A DNA stretch of 64,000 nucleotides from Anaeromyxobacter oryzae (GTDB lineage: Bacteria; Myxococcota; Myxococcia; Myxococcales; Anaeromyxobacteraceae), in assembly GCF_023169945.1 (NCBI RefSeq), contig NZ_AP025591.1, positions 1,572,501 to 1,636,500 on the forward strand, written 5' to 3'. A program made the position numbers and the translations under genes. The notes under the pieces are model-generated. The model worked only from the letters and a program-made list of their open reading frames with translations. It was not told where the DNA came from and searched no databases. Positions 9,514 through 18,698 of this stretch are shown in pieces (position 1 is the stretch's first letter; each line of letters begins with the position of its first letter).

Positions 9514-10806
9514 TCACCGGCCCTGCGGGATGAGCCCGTGCAGCAGGTCCGCCCGGTCCACGATCCCGACGACCCGTCCGTCCGCGTCCGTGACCGCGAG
9601 CACCTTGTTCTCGCCGCGGAGCATCGTCGCGACCGCCTCGGAGAGCAGCACGTCCTCGCGGACCGTCGCGACCTCGCGGGTCATGACCTCCGCGGCGGTC
9701 CGGCCGCGGGTGTGCGCCGCGGCGGACTCCTCGCCCTTTCCGTGCCGGAACGGCAGGCGCTGCATGAGCGAGCGGATCGCTCCGGGGCGGAGCGCGGGCG
9801 TGACACGCTCGAGCAGCTCGGCGTCGGTGACGAGACCCACCGGCCGGCGGTCGGCGTCCACGACCAGCGCGCGGTTCAGGCGCGTCGAGGTCACCGCCTG
9901 GAACACCTCGGGCAGCGGCGACTCCGGATCGACCGTCGGCACGTCGCGACGCATGACGCGCGACAGCGGCTGATCGCCGTCGAGCCCCAGCTCGCGCGCG
10001 ACCGGCTCCTTTCGTCCGAAGCCGACGCCGGCGGTCCGGAGGAGATCGACGCGGCTCACCATCCCGACCAGCGCGCCGCGGGCGTCGATCACCGGGAGCC
10101 GCTTGAGCCGCCGCCGCACCATCAGCTCGGCCACGGCCGGCAGCGGCGCCGAGACCGCCACCGTCACCGGGTCCGGCGTCATCACGTCTCCTGCCGTGCG
10201 GTTCTGCTGCGACAGCCGCTCGAGGAGGTCGTGCACCTCGGGTTTGTCGAGGCTCGCGAGGAGGTCGAGCCGGACGCCGAGGCCGCCCCGGTGGACGAGA
10301 TCGCCGTTCGTGACGATGCCGACCGGGCGGCCGTTCTCCACCACCGGAACGGCGCGGTAGGTCTTCCCGACCGTCAGCTCCACGACCTCGCGCACCGGAG
10401 TCGAGCGGGTCACCGACGCCACCTCGCGGCTCATCACGTCGCCGGCGACGGCGGTGGCCGCGAGGTCGCGCACCGGGTGCGGCTCGAACAGGAGCACGTC
10501 GGTGTCGTCGACCGTGATGAGCCCGTGCTGGACGAGCGTCTTGATGCGCGGCGCGAGGCGCTCCACCTGCTCGGGGCGATCGATCCACTCGACGATGACC
10601 GGCAGCTGCCACGCGACGTCGGCGAGGTTGCTCACGTGGATCCGCCCGGTCGCGCCGAAGCCCTCGACGCCCTTCAAGACCGTCGCGCCCTGCGCGTTCT
10701 CGCGCCGCAGGAGCTCGAGGATGGCGAGGTGCAGCGGCTTCCCGTCCGCGCGGTCGTCCTCGCTGACGTAGATGCGGACCCGCTTGGCTTTCCCGAGGGT
10801 GTCCAT
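9514..10806 (-). CDS. DUF190 plus multi-CBS domain protein
   Basis: A 430-residue soluble protein. The N-terminal 105 residues match DUF190, a PII-like fold (RVRIYVSEDDRADG, then VSNLADVAWQLPVIVEWID). Four CBS modules follow, each recognisable by a V-M-[ST] start (GDVMSREVASV, GDVMTPDPVTV, SRVMRRDVPTV, AEVMTREVATV) and a VGIV or VGMV strand. CBS pairs bind adenine nucleotides, so this is probably an energy- or ligand-sensing regulator. No enzymatic or transport domain is attached. The partner is unknown; the ECF sigma gene 77 bases upstream is in the same orientation. Confidence 0.85.
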   Translation of the reverse strand: MDTLGKAKRVRIYVSEDDRADGKPLHLAILELLRRENAQGATVLKGVEGFGATGRIHVSNLADVAWQLPVIVEWIDRPEQVERLAPRIKTLVQHGLITVDDTDVLLFEPHPVRDLAATAVAGDVMSREVASVTRSTPVREVVELTVGKTYRAVPVVENGRPVGIVTNGDLVHRGGLGVRLDLLASLDKPEVHDLLERLSQQNRTAGDVMTPDPVTVAVSAPLPAVAELMVRRRLKRLPVIDARGALVGMVSRVDLLRTAGVGFGRKEPVARELGLDGDQPLSRVMRRDVPTVDPESPLPEVFQAVTSTRLNRALVVDADRRPVGLVTDAELLERVTPALRPGAIRSLMQRLPFRHGKGEESAAAHTRGRTAAEVMTREVATVREDVLLSEAVATMLRGENKVLAVTDADGRVVGIVDRADLLHGLIPQGR

Positions 10807-10883
10807 GCGCCTTCTCTAGGCGGGATCGCGCGCGGGCGCCCGTACCAGGTGAACGACTCCGGCGGGACGGCCGCCGTGGACGG

Positions 10884-11489
10884 TCACCGCCGGGATCCGC
10901 CCGGCGGCTTGCGGTCGCAGGCGAGCTCGTTCCGCTCGTCGCGATAGAGCTCGCAGCTCGCCCCGAGGAGCTTCCTGAGCTCCGCCCGGGCACGGTGCAG
11001 CCGCATCTTCGCAGCCTCGAGCGTGATCCCGAGGGCGTCGGCGATCTCCTGGTCCCTCGAGTCTCGCAGCTCGCCGAGCAGGATCACCTCGCGATACGCA
11101 GGCGGGAGGCGATCCACCAGATCGAGGATGCAGTGGCGCATCTCCTTGCGGATGACGTGGCTGTCCGCGTCCTGCGCCTCGCAGGCGCCGCCCCCGGAGA
11201 CGAGCTCGTGCTCCTCCTCGACCGGCGACTCCGCGGTCGCGGCGACGGGGACCTCGTGGCGCGATGCGGCGCGCAGTCGATCGATCGCCGCGTTCGTGGC
11301 GATGCGGTAGAGCCACGTCGAGACCAGCGAATCGCCCCTGCGGGTCGGCAGGGCGCGGTGCGCCCGGGCGAACACCTCCTGCGTGAGATCTTCCGCCTCG
11401 GCGGCGCCCACGAGCCGCGACAGGTAGCGTCGGATCCCCGGCGCGAGCTCCTCGTAGAGGGCGCGGAATTCTCGATCCGGTCCGTTCAT
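10884..11489 (-). CDS. ECF-type RNA polymerase sigma factor
   Basis: A 201-residue sigma factor with region 2 (ALYEELAPGIRRYLSRLVG, then AEDLTQEVFARAH) and region 4 (LPPAYREVILLGELRDSRDQEIADALGITLEAAKMRLHRARAELRKLL). After region 4 is a short conserved-looking tail with two cysteines (C-E-L-Y-R-D-E-R-N-E-L-A-C), which could bind metal or a redox cue. No anti-sigma gene is adjacent. The AhpD-like gene is divergent, and carboxymuconolactone-decarboxylase genes are known neighbours of some ECF groups (ECF41 for example), but this protein lacks the SnoaL-like extension of ECF41. Confidence 0.88.
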   Translation of the reverse strand: MNGPDREFRALYEELAPGIRRYLSRLVGAAEAEDLTQEVFARAHRALPTRRGDSLVSTWLYRIATNAAIDRLRAASRHEVPVAATAESPVEEEHELVSGGGACEAQDADSHVIRKEMRHCILDLVDRLPPAYREVILLGELRDSRDQEIADALGITLEAAKMRLHRARAELRKLLGASCELYRDERNELACDRKPPGGSRR

Positions 11490-11814
11490 CCCGATCGATC
11501 CTACCACCCCGCCCGCGGCTCGACCGGAGGCCCCGGTCCGTTCGCCCCGGCAACGGTGCGGCTCCTTCTCGTCCTGGCAGACGGAAGCCCGGCGGCTCCT
11601 CGCACCACACGCGATCGACACCGTGACGCCTCCTCCCGATCGGCCCATCACCTCCGACGAGGCGGCGGCCCGAAACGATACACAGGCCCGCGGCGACGTC
11701 CGGCGTCGCGGGCAGATGTATCTCCGCGCGCCGCGCATCCGTCTCGGGGGACGGGACCAGCGCTTCCGGCGAGGACGCCGCGGGTGGTCGGGTCCCGTGA
11801 CCACGGAGGAAGCC
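11490..11814. other. divergent intergenic region, ECF sigma / AhpD-like
   Basis: The 325 bases separate the divergent ECF sigma and AhpD-like genes and must hold both promoters. I see no convincing sigma-70 boxes, no strong palindrome and no small gene. An in-frame extension of the AhpD-like gene to 11623 is possible but its residues look non-coding. Confidence 0.5.
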
Positions 11815-12228
11815 ATGACCTCGGACCCCCTCGAGACCCGGTGCTGCCCGACGGACTCTTCACGGAGCGACACCACGGGAGCCGGAGCGCGCTGCGCGAC
11901 CGTCGAGTCGCCGCACCGCCGCGCGCAGCCGCAGAAGGACGTCGATCGACCGAAGCTCGAGGACCTGATCCCGATCGCAGTCGTCATCGCGGCCGGCTGT
12001 GAGCCGTGCGCCGAGCGGATGGTGCGGCGCGCGGTGGAGGCCGGGAGCGCGGGGCGCCACGTCCTGCGGACCATCGCGATCGTGGCGGACCTGCGCGAGC
12101 GGGAGTGCTTCCAGACGAAGATCGCCCCGGAGGTGCTCGAGCGCATGAGCGGGCCGCTCGCGAGGGCTCGGCAGACCCTCGACGAGCTCGGAGGGACGGA
12201 CGCGAGCGCGCCTTGCTCGTGCACGTGA
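11815..12228 (+). CDS. carboxymuconolactone decarboxylase / AhpD-like protein
   Basis: A 137-residue protein. The core [26 protein letters not shown] contains a C-x-x-C (CEPC) followed by a helical segment, the arrangement of AhpD-like alkylhydroperoxidase proteins. The N-terminus contains another CC pair (TRCCPTDS) and the C-terminus ends with CSC. Several free thiols suggest peroxide or metal(loid) stress chemistry. I chose the ATG at 11815 because GGAGGA lies 8 bases upstream (GGAGGAAGCC-ATG). It is divergent from the ECF sigma gene, which may control it. The exact substrate is unknown. Confidence 0.75.
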   Translation: MTSDPLETRCCPTDSSRSDTTGAGARCATVESPHRRAQPQKDVDRPKLEDLIPIAVVIAAGCEPCAERMVRRAVEAGSAGRHVLRTIAIVADLRERECFQTKIAPEVLERMSGPLARARQTLDELGGTDASAPCSCT

Positions 12229-12458
12229 AGATCCGCTTCGCTCGAGCTTCCTTCCGCCGGACGGAGCCGACGCGAAGCGGATGCCCGCCCGCCCGATGCC
12301 CCAAGAAGTCGCGCGGAGTCCGCGGCGCAGCACGGTCGTCGCACACAAGCTCGGGTGGCGCACGCGTGCACCAGGCAGCACCACCCGACGCGCTCCTCGG
12401 TCGAACGGGAGGAGCGCGTCTTCGACAGCGGCGTGGAGCCGCAGCAGGAGCCGGGGCC

Positions 12459-13328
12459 ATGAGCACGATCACGACGAGGGACGGGACCGAGATCTTCTAC
12501 AAGGACTGGGGCTCGGGACAGCCGGTGGTGTTCTCCCATGGCTGGCCGCTCACCGCGGACGCCTGGGACGCGCAGATGATGTTCCTGGGCGAGCGTGGAC
12601 ATCGCGTCGTCGCCCACGACCGCCGCGGTCACGGCCGCTCGAGCCAGCCGTGGACCGGCAACGACATGGACACGTACGCGGACGATCTCGCGGAGCTCAT
12701 CGAGGCGCTCGACCTGCGAGACATCGTCCTGGTCGGCCACTCCACCGGCGGCGGCGAGGTCACCCGCTACATCGGCCGCCACGGCACGGAGCGCGTCGCG
12801 AAGATCGTGCTGCTGGGCGCGATCCCACCGCTGATGCTCAAGACGGCCGCGAACCCGAAGGGCCTCCCGCGCGAGGCCTTCGATCAGCTCCGCGCGGCCA
12901 CCCTCGGGAACCGCTCGCAGTTCTTCAAGGATCTCCCGATGCAGTTCTACGGCTACAACCGCAAGGGCGCGAAGGCCTCGCAGGGCGTCATCGACGCGTT
13001 CTGGCTCCAGTCGATGCAGGGCGGGATCAAGGGCGAGTACGACTGCATCAAGCAGTTCTCCGAGACGGACTTCACCGAGGACCTGAAGAAGTTCGACGTG
13101 CCGACGCTGATCGCGCACGGCGACGACGATCAGATCGTTCCGATCGTCGCGTCGGCGCTCCTCTCGTCGAAGATCGTGAAGAACGCGACCCTGAAGATCT
13201 ACCCGGGCGCCCCGCACGGCCTCGCCACCACGCGCGCCGATGAGTTCAACGCCGATCTGCTCCAGTTCATCCAGTCCGGCGAGCGGTACGTCTCCGTGCC
13301 GTCCGAAGGCGCTCCGCTGACGCACTAG
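12459..13328 (+). CDS. alpha/beta hydrolase, non-haem chloroperoxidase type
   Basis: A 289-residue alpha/beta hydrolase. The nucleophile elbow is GHSTGGG (Ser about 98), the oxyanion segment is [11 protein letters not shown], the acid is in [10 protein letters not shown] and the catalytic His in [15 protein letters not shown] and the N-terminus ([21 protein letters not shown]) match cofactor-free haloperoxidase/esterase enzymes. It is alone on the plus strand, ends 14 bases before a strong hairpin terminator, and has no pathway neighbour. Physiological function is probably ester or peracid hydrolysis; halogenation is only an in-vitro side activity of the family. Confidence 0.88.
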   Translation: MSTITTRDGTEIFYKDWGSGQPVVFSHGWPLTADAWDAQMMFLGERGHRVVAHDRRGHGRSSQPWTGNDMDTYADDLAELIEALDLRDIVLVGHSTGGGEVTRYIGRHGTERVAKIVLLGAIPPLMLKTAANPKGLPREAFDQLRAATLGNRSQFFKDLPMQFYGYNRKGAKASQGVIDAFWLQSMQGGIKGEYDCIKQFSETDFTEDLKKFDVPTLIAHGDDDQIVPIVASALLSSKIVKNATLKIYPGAPHGLATTRADEFNADLLQFIQSGERYVSVPSEGAPLTH

Positions 13329-13342
13329 CCAGCGCAGACGCG

Positions 13343-13375
13343 CCCTCTTCCCCCGGCTCCGCCGGGGGGAGAGGG
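13343..13375. terminator. 15-bp hairpin, bidirectional terminator
   Basis: The arms 13343-13357 and 13361-13375 pair over 15 positions with one G-U and a 3-base loop (TCC). The hairpin lies between two convergent genes ending at 13328 and 13401. There is no long T tract, as is usual in very GC-rich genomes. Confidence 0.75.
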
Positions 13376-13400
13376 AGGACTGGTACCCAAGCTGTCGTCG

Positions 13401-14048
13401 TCAGAAGGCGAGAACGAGCGAGAGCTCGCCTGCGCTGGCCCACCTCGGCTCCGAACCCACCCCGACGTCGTCGAGCGGCAGCCGAACGTAGCGCCCGCCC
13501 AGCTTCCATGCCGCATGTGGGCTCATTCCCATCAGCAGGCCGAATCCAAGCTGTGGGACGCCGGCGGTGGTCGTGGTGTTCCGTCCCGGATCGGAACATC
13601 CTTTCCTCGATACGTGCGCGAGCGCGACACCCGCGTCACCCACGAGTGAAATCGGATAATTGGCCGGGACCTGCAGGCCGATCGCGGGACCGGCGCTCGC
13701 CCAGAAGAGATCGCACGGGCGCGTGACCCCCTCACCCGTCACGCTCGACCCCAGTACGGCGTACGTCACCATCCGCGCGGAGACCGCCAGCCAGCCATCT
13801 GGTTCCGTCAGCCGATAGTCATAGGCGCCGTGCACGGCCCAGCTGCCATGCAGGTCGAGCGGGCCCCCATCCAGCGAGGCGGATCCAAGGCCGGCGGTGA
13901 TGAGGTGGTGACGGCTCTGATCGAGCGTCCCGGTCGCACAGCCGGCTACCGCAAGGAGCAACGCCGCGAAGACGGCCGCAGCTCTCAGCCGTCGCGACCC
14001 GGAGCCCGCATCCCCGCGGCGCCGAAGCGTAGCCAACGTTGTCCGCAT
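13401..14048 (-). CDS. putative outer-membrane lipoprotein
   Basis: A 215-residue protein with an N-terminal signal and lipobox (LLLAVAG-C, Cys about 37). The mature part alternates polar and hydrophobic residues with many glycines and aromatics and ends in LVLAF, as in a small beta-barrel or beta-rich surface protein. No family is recognised. It stands alone, convergent with the hydrolase gene; its ribosome binding site is not strong. Confidence 0.65.
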   Translation of the reverse strand: MRTTLATLRRRGDAGSGSRRLRAAAVFAALLLAVAGCATGTLDQSRHHLITAGLGSASLDGGPLDLHGSWAVHGAYDYRLTEPDGWLAVSARMVTYAVLGSSVTGEGVTRPCDLFWASAGPAIGLQVPANYPISLVGDAGVALAHVSRKGCSDPGRNTTTTAGVPQLGFGLLMGMSPHAAWKLGGRYVRLPLDDVGVGSEPRWASAGELSLVLAF

Positions 14049-14123
14049 GCTTGCCCCCCGGCGAGGCTAGCACGACCGACGACGGGCTGCGCGCTGCGCG
14101 AGTGGAGGGTGCGCTCGCAGCGC

Positions 14124-14211
14124 TCACCGGCTGGCCGCGTCGCGCGCGGCCTCGTGATCCTTGCCCTGCATCATCGCGTCGACGTGCCTCTGGCCGCGGA
14201 GCGCCATCTTG
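14124..14211 (-). pseudogene. 3' fragment of the small M-x-G-K-D-H repeat protein gene
   Basis: Only the last 28 codons survive: KMALRGQRHVDAMMQGKDH followed by EAARDAASR and the stop. They are nearly identical to the C-termini of the intact genes at 38687 and 46214. About 50 bases of 3' flank (from roughly 14074) also match. The homology ends abruptly just before the AAGATG, so this is a truncated third copy and not an expressed gene. Confidence 0.8.
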
Positions 14212-14325
14212 GGATCGCCTAGTCCCGCGGGTCGTGCGGCCGCGGGCGCCCCCTCCGCCCGCCCCGCGTGCTCTCGCCTCGACGGCCGTCCCGCCGCGCC
14301 CCGGCGAGCGCATCCGCCGTCCTCG

Positions 14326-15471
14326 TCACGCCGCGCGCTGCAGCGCCTCGACGAGATCCGCGCGCTCCCACGAGAACCCGCCGTCGGCTTGCGGCGTCCG
14401 ACCAAAGTGGCCGTACGCCGACGTGCGCGCGTAGATCGGGCGGGCAAGCCCGAGGCGCTCGCGGATCGCGCGCGGCGTGAGCGAGACGGCGGTCCGGATC
14501 GCGGCCGCGATCCGGTCCTCCGGGACCGTCCCGGTACCCTGGGTGTCGACGTAGAGCGCGAGCGGCTCCGCGACGCCGATCGCATAGGCGAGCTGGATGA
14601 CGCAGCGGTCCGCCAGGCCGGCCGCGACCACGTTCTTCGCGAGGTACCGCGCGGCGTACGCGGCGGACCGATCGACCTTGCTCGGATCCTTCCCGGAGAA
14701 CGCGCCGCCACCATGCGGCGCCGCGCCACCGTAGGTGTCCACGATGATCTTGCGGCCCGTGAGGCCCGTATCGGCCGCAGGTCCGCCGTGGACGAAGGAG
14801 CCGGTGGGGTTCACGAGGACGCGCGTCTGCGCGTCGAGCCATCCGCCGGGAAGCACCTCCCGCAGCACTCCGTCGACGAGGTCTCGGAGCGCGGCGCTCG
14901 AGAGGCGCCTCGAGTGCTGGTGCGAGACGACGGCGGTGTGGACGCGCACCGGCCTTCCATCCTCGTACTCCAGGGTGAGCTGGGACTTGCCGTCGGGGCC
15001 GAGATCGGCGTCGCCCGCCTTCCGCCGGGCCGCGAAGCGCTCGAGGATCCGGTGCGCGTACTGGAGCGGCGCCGGCATCAGCTCAGGGGTCTCGCGGCAG
15101 GCGAACCCGAACATGAGGCCCTGGTCGCCCGCGCCCTCCTCGCCATCCTCGCGGTCCACCCCCTGGGCGATCTCCGCCGATTGCGCGTGGACGTGCGACT
15201 CGAACCGGAGCGTCCGCCACGAGAACCCTTCCGCTTCGTACCCGATGTCGCGGACGGCGCGGCGCGCGATCTCCTCGACGCCGACCGAGGGCCCCCGCAC
15301 CTCACCCGCCACCACGCAGCGGTCCGTCGTGACGAGCGTCTCGATCGCCACGCGCGCCCGCGCGCCCTCTCGAAGGTGCGCGTCGAGGATCTCGTCGGAG
15401 ATCCGGTCCGCGACCTTGTCGGGGTGGCCCTCGGACACGGACTCGCTGGTGAACAGGTGGCGCCTGGGCAT
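14326..15471 (-). CDS. metK: S-adenosylmethionine synthetase
   Basis: A 381-residue enzyme that makes SAM from methionine and ATP. Signature segments are present: [20 protein letters not shown] at the N-terminus, [12 protein letters not shown] with the ATP-binding motif, and [19 protein letters not shown] with the P-loop-like motif. The ATG at 15471 has an excellent GGAGGAAG 5 bases upstream. It is divergent from a sigma-54 activator. Its own promoter appears to carry an operator between -35 and -10. Location beside an operon with two radical SAM proteins suggests local demand for SAM, although the gene may simply be the housekeeping copy. Confidence 0.96.
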   Translation of the reverse strand: MPRRHLFTSESVSEGHPDKVADRISDEILDAHLREGARARVAIETLVTTDRCVVAGEVRGPSVGVEEIARRAVRDIGYEAEGFSWRTLRFESHVHAQSAEIAQGVDREDGEEGAGDQGLMFGFACRETPELMPAPLQYAHRILERFAARRKAGDADLGPDGKSQLTLEYEDGRPVRVHTAVVSHQHSRRLSSAALRDLVDGVLREVLPGGWLDAQTRVLVNPTGSFVHGGPAADTGLTGRKIIVDTYGGAAPHGGGAFSGKDPSKVDRSAAYAARYLAKNVVAAGLADRCVIQLAYAIGVAEPLALYVDTQGTGTVPEDRIAAAIRTAVSLTPRAIRERLGLARPIYARTSAYGHFGRTPQADGGFSWERADLVEALQRAA

Positions 15472-15519
15472 CGATCTTCCTCCGAGGTGGTTGGGCGCAC
15501 GGTGCGTGCGGATGAGGCG

Positions 15520-15559
15520 CTTATCCGCAAAAACGGATGACCTGTCAAGCATGACGGAT
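15520..15559 (-). promoter_or_regulatory. metK promoter with operator in the spacer
   Basis: On the minus strand TTGACA (15548-15543) is followed after 17 bases by GATAAG (15525-15520). Within the spacer and touching the -10 box is the inverted repeat ATCCG-N6-CGGAT (15523-15538). Another ATCCGT lies just upstream of the -35 (15559-15554). The arrangement suits repression by a dimeric regulator. The same half-site recurs at 15628-15643 and near 34742-34784. Confidence 0.6.
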
Positions 15560-15627
15560 TACGGCCTCATGCGTTCGGTGAAGCCACGGCGATCACCACC
15601 CGCTGGAGGTTCGATGGAGTTTGTGCT

Positions 15628-15643
15628 GTCCGTTATAACGGAC
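15628..15643. promoter_or_regulatory. 16-bp perfect palindrome, candidate operator
   Basis: GTCCGTTATAACGGAC is a perfect palindrome with the same TCCG-N6-CGGA architecture as the metK operator 90 bases away. Its centre TATAAC could be the -10 box of the sigma-54 activator gene, so the activator may be repressed by the same regulator, or by itself. A further TCCGT half-site follows at 15649. Confidence 0.6.
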
Positions 15644-15655
15644 TACCATCCGTCC

Positions 15656-17347
15656 ATGTCCCATACCGCCGACCGTGCACGGGGCGCGACCGGCGCGCCC
15701 CGGCTCGCTCCGGAGCCGAGGGGATCCCACCTGCACGACGCCCTCGTCCTCGAGCTCTGGCGCGACGTCTCTCGATCGACGTCGCGCGCCGAGATCCTGG
15801 AGCGCATCCTCGCGCGCACCGGCAGCGTGCTCCCGATCCGCGCCCTCCTGATCGCGCGCGCCGAGGGCGAGTCGCTCGTGCGCGTCGCGGTGGCGCCGGG
15901 CGCGCGGCCTCCCGCCGAGGGCGAGCCGGCGATCCCGTTCGAGCGCGCGCGGAGGCTCTTCCTGGAAGCGCGCGTCGCGTCCGGGCGCCCGGCCCGGCTC
16001 ACCGGCGCGGGCACGCTCCTCCCCCCGGGGCTCCAGGGCCGGTTCCTCCTCGGCGCGCTCGAGGCCGCGGGGGAGCCGATCGGCGCCGCGGCCTTCGTGG
16101 GCACGGCGACGGCCGAGTTCACCCCGGAGCACGTCGCCATCGCGGAGCGCCTGCTCGAGCCGCTCGGGTTCCTCCTCGAGCGCAGCCTCGGCGAGGGCGA
16201 CGCGCCCCGGCCGTCGGGGGTCGCCCGTGCACGCGCGTCCGGTCCTGCCGGCGCGCCGCGCGCCCTCCGGCCGGACGCCGCGGAGGGCGCCATCGTCGGC
16301 GAGCGGCAGGGGCTCCGCGCGGTGATGGATCTCGTGGTCCGCGCCGCGCCGGCGGATGTGCCCGTCCTCATCATGGGCGAGACCGGGTCGGGGAAGGAGG
16401 TCGTCGCGCGCGCCATCCACGAGCGCTCCGCGCGGGCGTCCGGTCCGCTCGTGCGCGTGAACTGCGGCGCGATCCCGACGGAGCTCGTCGACTCCGAGCT
16501 CTTCGGCCACGAGCGGGGCAGCTTCACGGGCGCGGTCGCGACGCGCAGGGGATGGTTCGAGCGGGCCGACGGAGGGACGCTGTTCCTCGACGAGATCGGC
16601 GAGCTCCCGCTCGCGGCGCAGGTGCGGCTGCTGCGCGTGCTCCAGGACGGGACGTTCGAGCGCGTAGGAGGTCAGACGCCGCGATCGGTCGACGTGCGGA
16701 TCGTCGCCGCGACGCACCGGGACCTCTCGGAGATGGTCGCCACGGGACAGTTCCGCCGCGACCTCTGGTACCGGCTGAACGTGTTCCCCATCCACCTGCC
16801 GCCGCTGCGCGCTCGCAGGGACGACATCGGCCTGTTCGCGACGCACTTCGCGGCGCTCGCCGGGGAGCGGCTGTTCGGCGCGCCGGCCGTGCCGACGGAG
16901 GAGGACATCGCGCTGCTCCGGGACCACCCGTGGCCGGGCAACGTGCGCGAGCTCGCGGCCGTCATCGAGCGCGCCGCGCTGCTCGGCGGTGGCCGCTGCC
17001 TCGAGGTCGCACAGGCGCTCGCCGCGCCGCCCGCGGCGGACGGCGTCGGCGTCGGCGTCGCGGGCCGGCCTCACGAGGGGAGCGCTCCCGTGCGCCCCGC
17101 CCCGCAGGACGCGCGGGTCCAGCCCGAGCCCGGGACGGCCCCGGTCGGCCACGCCGTGAGGCCGCTCGAGGCCGTGCTGATCGAGCACATCGAGCGCGCG
17201 CTCCTCGCGACGTCGGGGCGCATCGAGGGGTCCGGGGGCGCCGCAGCGCTGCTCGGCGTGAACCCGCACACGCTCCGCGCGCGGATGCGGAAGCTCCGGA
17301 TCGACTGGACGCGGTTCCGCCGCGGCGCCGCCCCGACCGGCGAGTGA
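15656..17347 (+). CDS. GAF-domain sigma-54-dependent activator (NorR-like architecture)
   Basis: A 563-residue activator. Residues about 25-185 form a GAF-like sensor. The AAA+ domain has Walker A GETGSGKE near 241, the sigma-54 loop GSFTGA near 288 (Ser in place of the usual Ala), Walker B TLFLDEIG, and the WPGNVREL motif. A Fis-type HTH (AALLGVNPHTLRARMRKL) ends the protein. Start choice is uncertain: the ATG at 15656 lies just after the palindrome but lacks a ribosome binding site, while an in-frame ATG at 15614 has GGAGG 4 bases upstream and would place the palindrome inside the gene. It converges on the nitrogenase-like operon and is its most plausible activator. Confidence 0.88.
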   Translation: MSHTADRARGATGAPRLAPEPRGSHLHDALVLELWRDVSRSTSRAEILERILARTGSVLPIRALLIARAEGESLVRVAVAPGARPPAEGEPAIPFERARRLFLEARVASGRPARLTGAGTLLPPGLQGRFLLGALEAAGEPIGAAAFVGTATAEFTPEHVAIAERLLEPLGFLLERSLGEGDAPRPSGVARARASGPAGAPRALRPDAAEGAIVGERQGLRAVMDLVVRAAPADVPVLIMGETGSGKEVVARAIHERSARASGPLVRVNCGAIPTELVDSELFGHERGSFTGAVATRRGWFERADGGTLFLDEIGELPLAAQVRLLRVLQDGTFERVGGQTPRSVDVRIVAATHRDLSEMVATGQFRRDLWYRLNVFPIHLPPLRARRDDIGLFATHFAALAGERLFGAPAVPTEEDIALLRDHPWPGNVRELAAVIERAALLGGGRCLEVAQALAAPPAADGVGVGVAGRPHEGSAPVRPAPQDARVQPEPGTAPVGHAVRPLEAVLIEHIERALLATSGRIEGSGGAAALLGVNPHTLRARMRKLRIDWTRFRRGAAPTGE

Positions 17348-17359
17348 CCACGCCGGCCG

Positions 17360-17406
17360 GGGCGCCGCGCCGGAGCGACCGCTGCCGCGAGCGCCGCGCG
17401 GCGCCC
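17360..17406. terminator. hairpin between convergent genes
   Basis: GGGCGCCGCGC (17360-17370) and GCGCGGCGCCC (17396-17406) are perfect 11-bp complements. They lie between the stop of the sigma-54 activator (17347) and the stop of the radical SAM gene (17415), the expected place for a bidirectional terminator. Confidence 0.6.
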
Positions 17407-17414
17407 GCCCTGGC

Positions 17415-18662
17415 TCACCCGCGGCCCGCCCCGCTCGTCGCCGGACGCCTTCTCGCGTCCTCGAAGACCGGGAACAGCTCGTCCTGGATCCGGTACAGGT
17501 CGTGCTGGATCCCGACGGACGACGCGTTCGCGTCGTACACGTGCTCGTAGGTGATGCCGTTCCGCTTCCAGATCGTGACCAGCTTCTCCGCGAGGTCGAG
17601 GTACCAGGCCGGCTCCGGCGCGCGGTGACCGCGCAGCTCCGACCCCGGGTTCGGGCACCACACGGTGAAGGTGCCGACCACGCCCTTCGAGGCGAGCACC
17701 TCGAGCCCCTCCAGCGTCCGCGCCTTCGGCTCGATGCCGGCGACGAAGTTCGAGCGGACGCGGCCATGCCCGAAGACGCCGACGGCGTACTCCAGCGCCC
17801 GGACCCAGTGCGCCCATCCTCCCGAGCCGCGAGCCTTGCCCGGGCAGATCACCTCGTAGATCCGCTGATCCCAGATCTCGAGGTTCATGGCCGTGGTGCG
17901 GAAGCCGGCCTCCTCGAGGCGATCCAGGTTCGTGAGGTCGAGGGGCGCGGCGACGGTGGCGGTCCCGTTGAACCGCTCCTGGCCGGTCGCGGCGCGGATC
18001 GCCTCCGCGACGTCGAGGTAGTAGTCCAGCTCACGCCGCTCGGGGATCACGCCGCCCGTCACGGTGAGGTGCCGGTAGAGCCCCTCCTCGGCGGCCGCGG
18101 CGATGGTCTCGCCGATCTGGCGTGGCGTCTTCCAGTGGTTCAGCCCCTGCCGCTCCCCGAACTCGCTCTTCGTGTAGTTGATGTTGCAGAAGAGGCAGTC
18201 CTCGCCCCGGTCCTTGTACGAGCACTCGTTGCTGTAGACGACGAAGACGTGCTGGTCCGGGCTGGCGATCGCGATGGTGGACATCGGCTTCCCGTCCGAC
18301 GTCTTCCGCGAGTAGAAGCCCGGACGCGGGTGGAAGGAGATCGGGAACACCTCGTGCTCGCCGTCCGCGAGGATGAACGTGCTGCCGTCCAGGGCGATCC
18401 GGTAGCGGGAGCGCGGGTTCCAGCGGACGGGCACGTCGAGGCCGTGCGGGGTGACGAACTCGGCCGGGAGGTCGCCCTCGTGTGGCTCGAAGTCCATCAC
18501 GAACAGGCACTGGATCTGCTCCTTCACGTCGGAGCCGAGCCGGAGCGCGCGGAGCGCCTGCGGCTCGACCGCCACGCCGTCGGTGACGACGTCGGTCTTC
18601 ACGACGAGCTCGTTCCAGAGCTTCGCCTTCAGCTCCGTGATGCGGTTGGCAGTGGCGCTCAT
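17415..18662 (-). CDS. radical SAM-like protein with C-x8-C-x2-C motif (first paralogue)
   Basis: A 415-residue protein. The putative cluster motif is NEC-SYKDRGED-CLFC (Cys 147, 156, 159), a C-x8-C-x2-C spacing instead of the canonical C-x3-C-x2-C. It is followed by a radical SAM-like barrel: TVTGGVIPERRELDYYLDVAEAI resembles the GGE strand, and NGTATVAAP and GRVRSNFVAG look like later strands. An N-terminal domain of about 110 residues contains another Cys shared with the paralogue at 21222 (EQ-I/V-x-C-L-F, here Cys 52). AGGAG precedes the ATG. It is the last gene of the nitrogenase-like operon. Assignment to radical SAM is strong by overall pattern; the reaction is unknown. Confidence 0.8.
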   Translation of the reverse strand: MSATANRITELKAKLWNELVVKTDVVTDGVAVEPQALRALRLGSDVKEQIQCLFVMDFEPHEGDLPAEFVTPHGLDVPVRWNPRSRYRIALDGSTFILADGEHEVFPISFHPRPGFYSRKTSDGKPMSTIAIASPDQHVFVVYSNECSYKDRGEDCLFCNINYTKSEFGERQGLNHWKTPRQIGETIAAAAEEGLYRHLTVTGGVIPERRELDYYLDVAEAIRAATGQERFNGTATVAAPLDLTNLDRLEEAGFRTTAMNLEIWDQRIYEVICPGKARGSGGWAHWVRALEYAVGVFGHGRVRSNFVAGIEPKARTLEGLEVLASKGVVGTFTVWCPNPGSELRGHRAPEPAWYLDLAEKLVTIWKRNGITYEHVYDANASSVGIQHDLYRIQDELFPVFEDARRRPATSGAGRG

Positions 18663-18698
18663 GTCTGCTCCTGTGCGGCTGGGGCCGGGGGAAGCGGT

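Noticed and set aside
12281..13243. Second plus-strand frame within the chloroperoxidase-type hydrolase
   Set aside because: It is a shifted reading of the hydrolase gene; the Ser-His-Asp triad and family motifs are in the other frame.
15472..15655. SAM riboswitch upstream of metK
   Set aside because: The leader from the predicted start to the ATG is only about 40 bases, too short for known SAM riboswitches; DNA operators explain the symmetry better.
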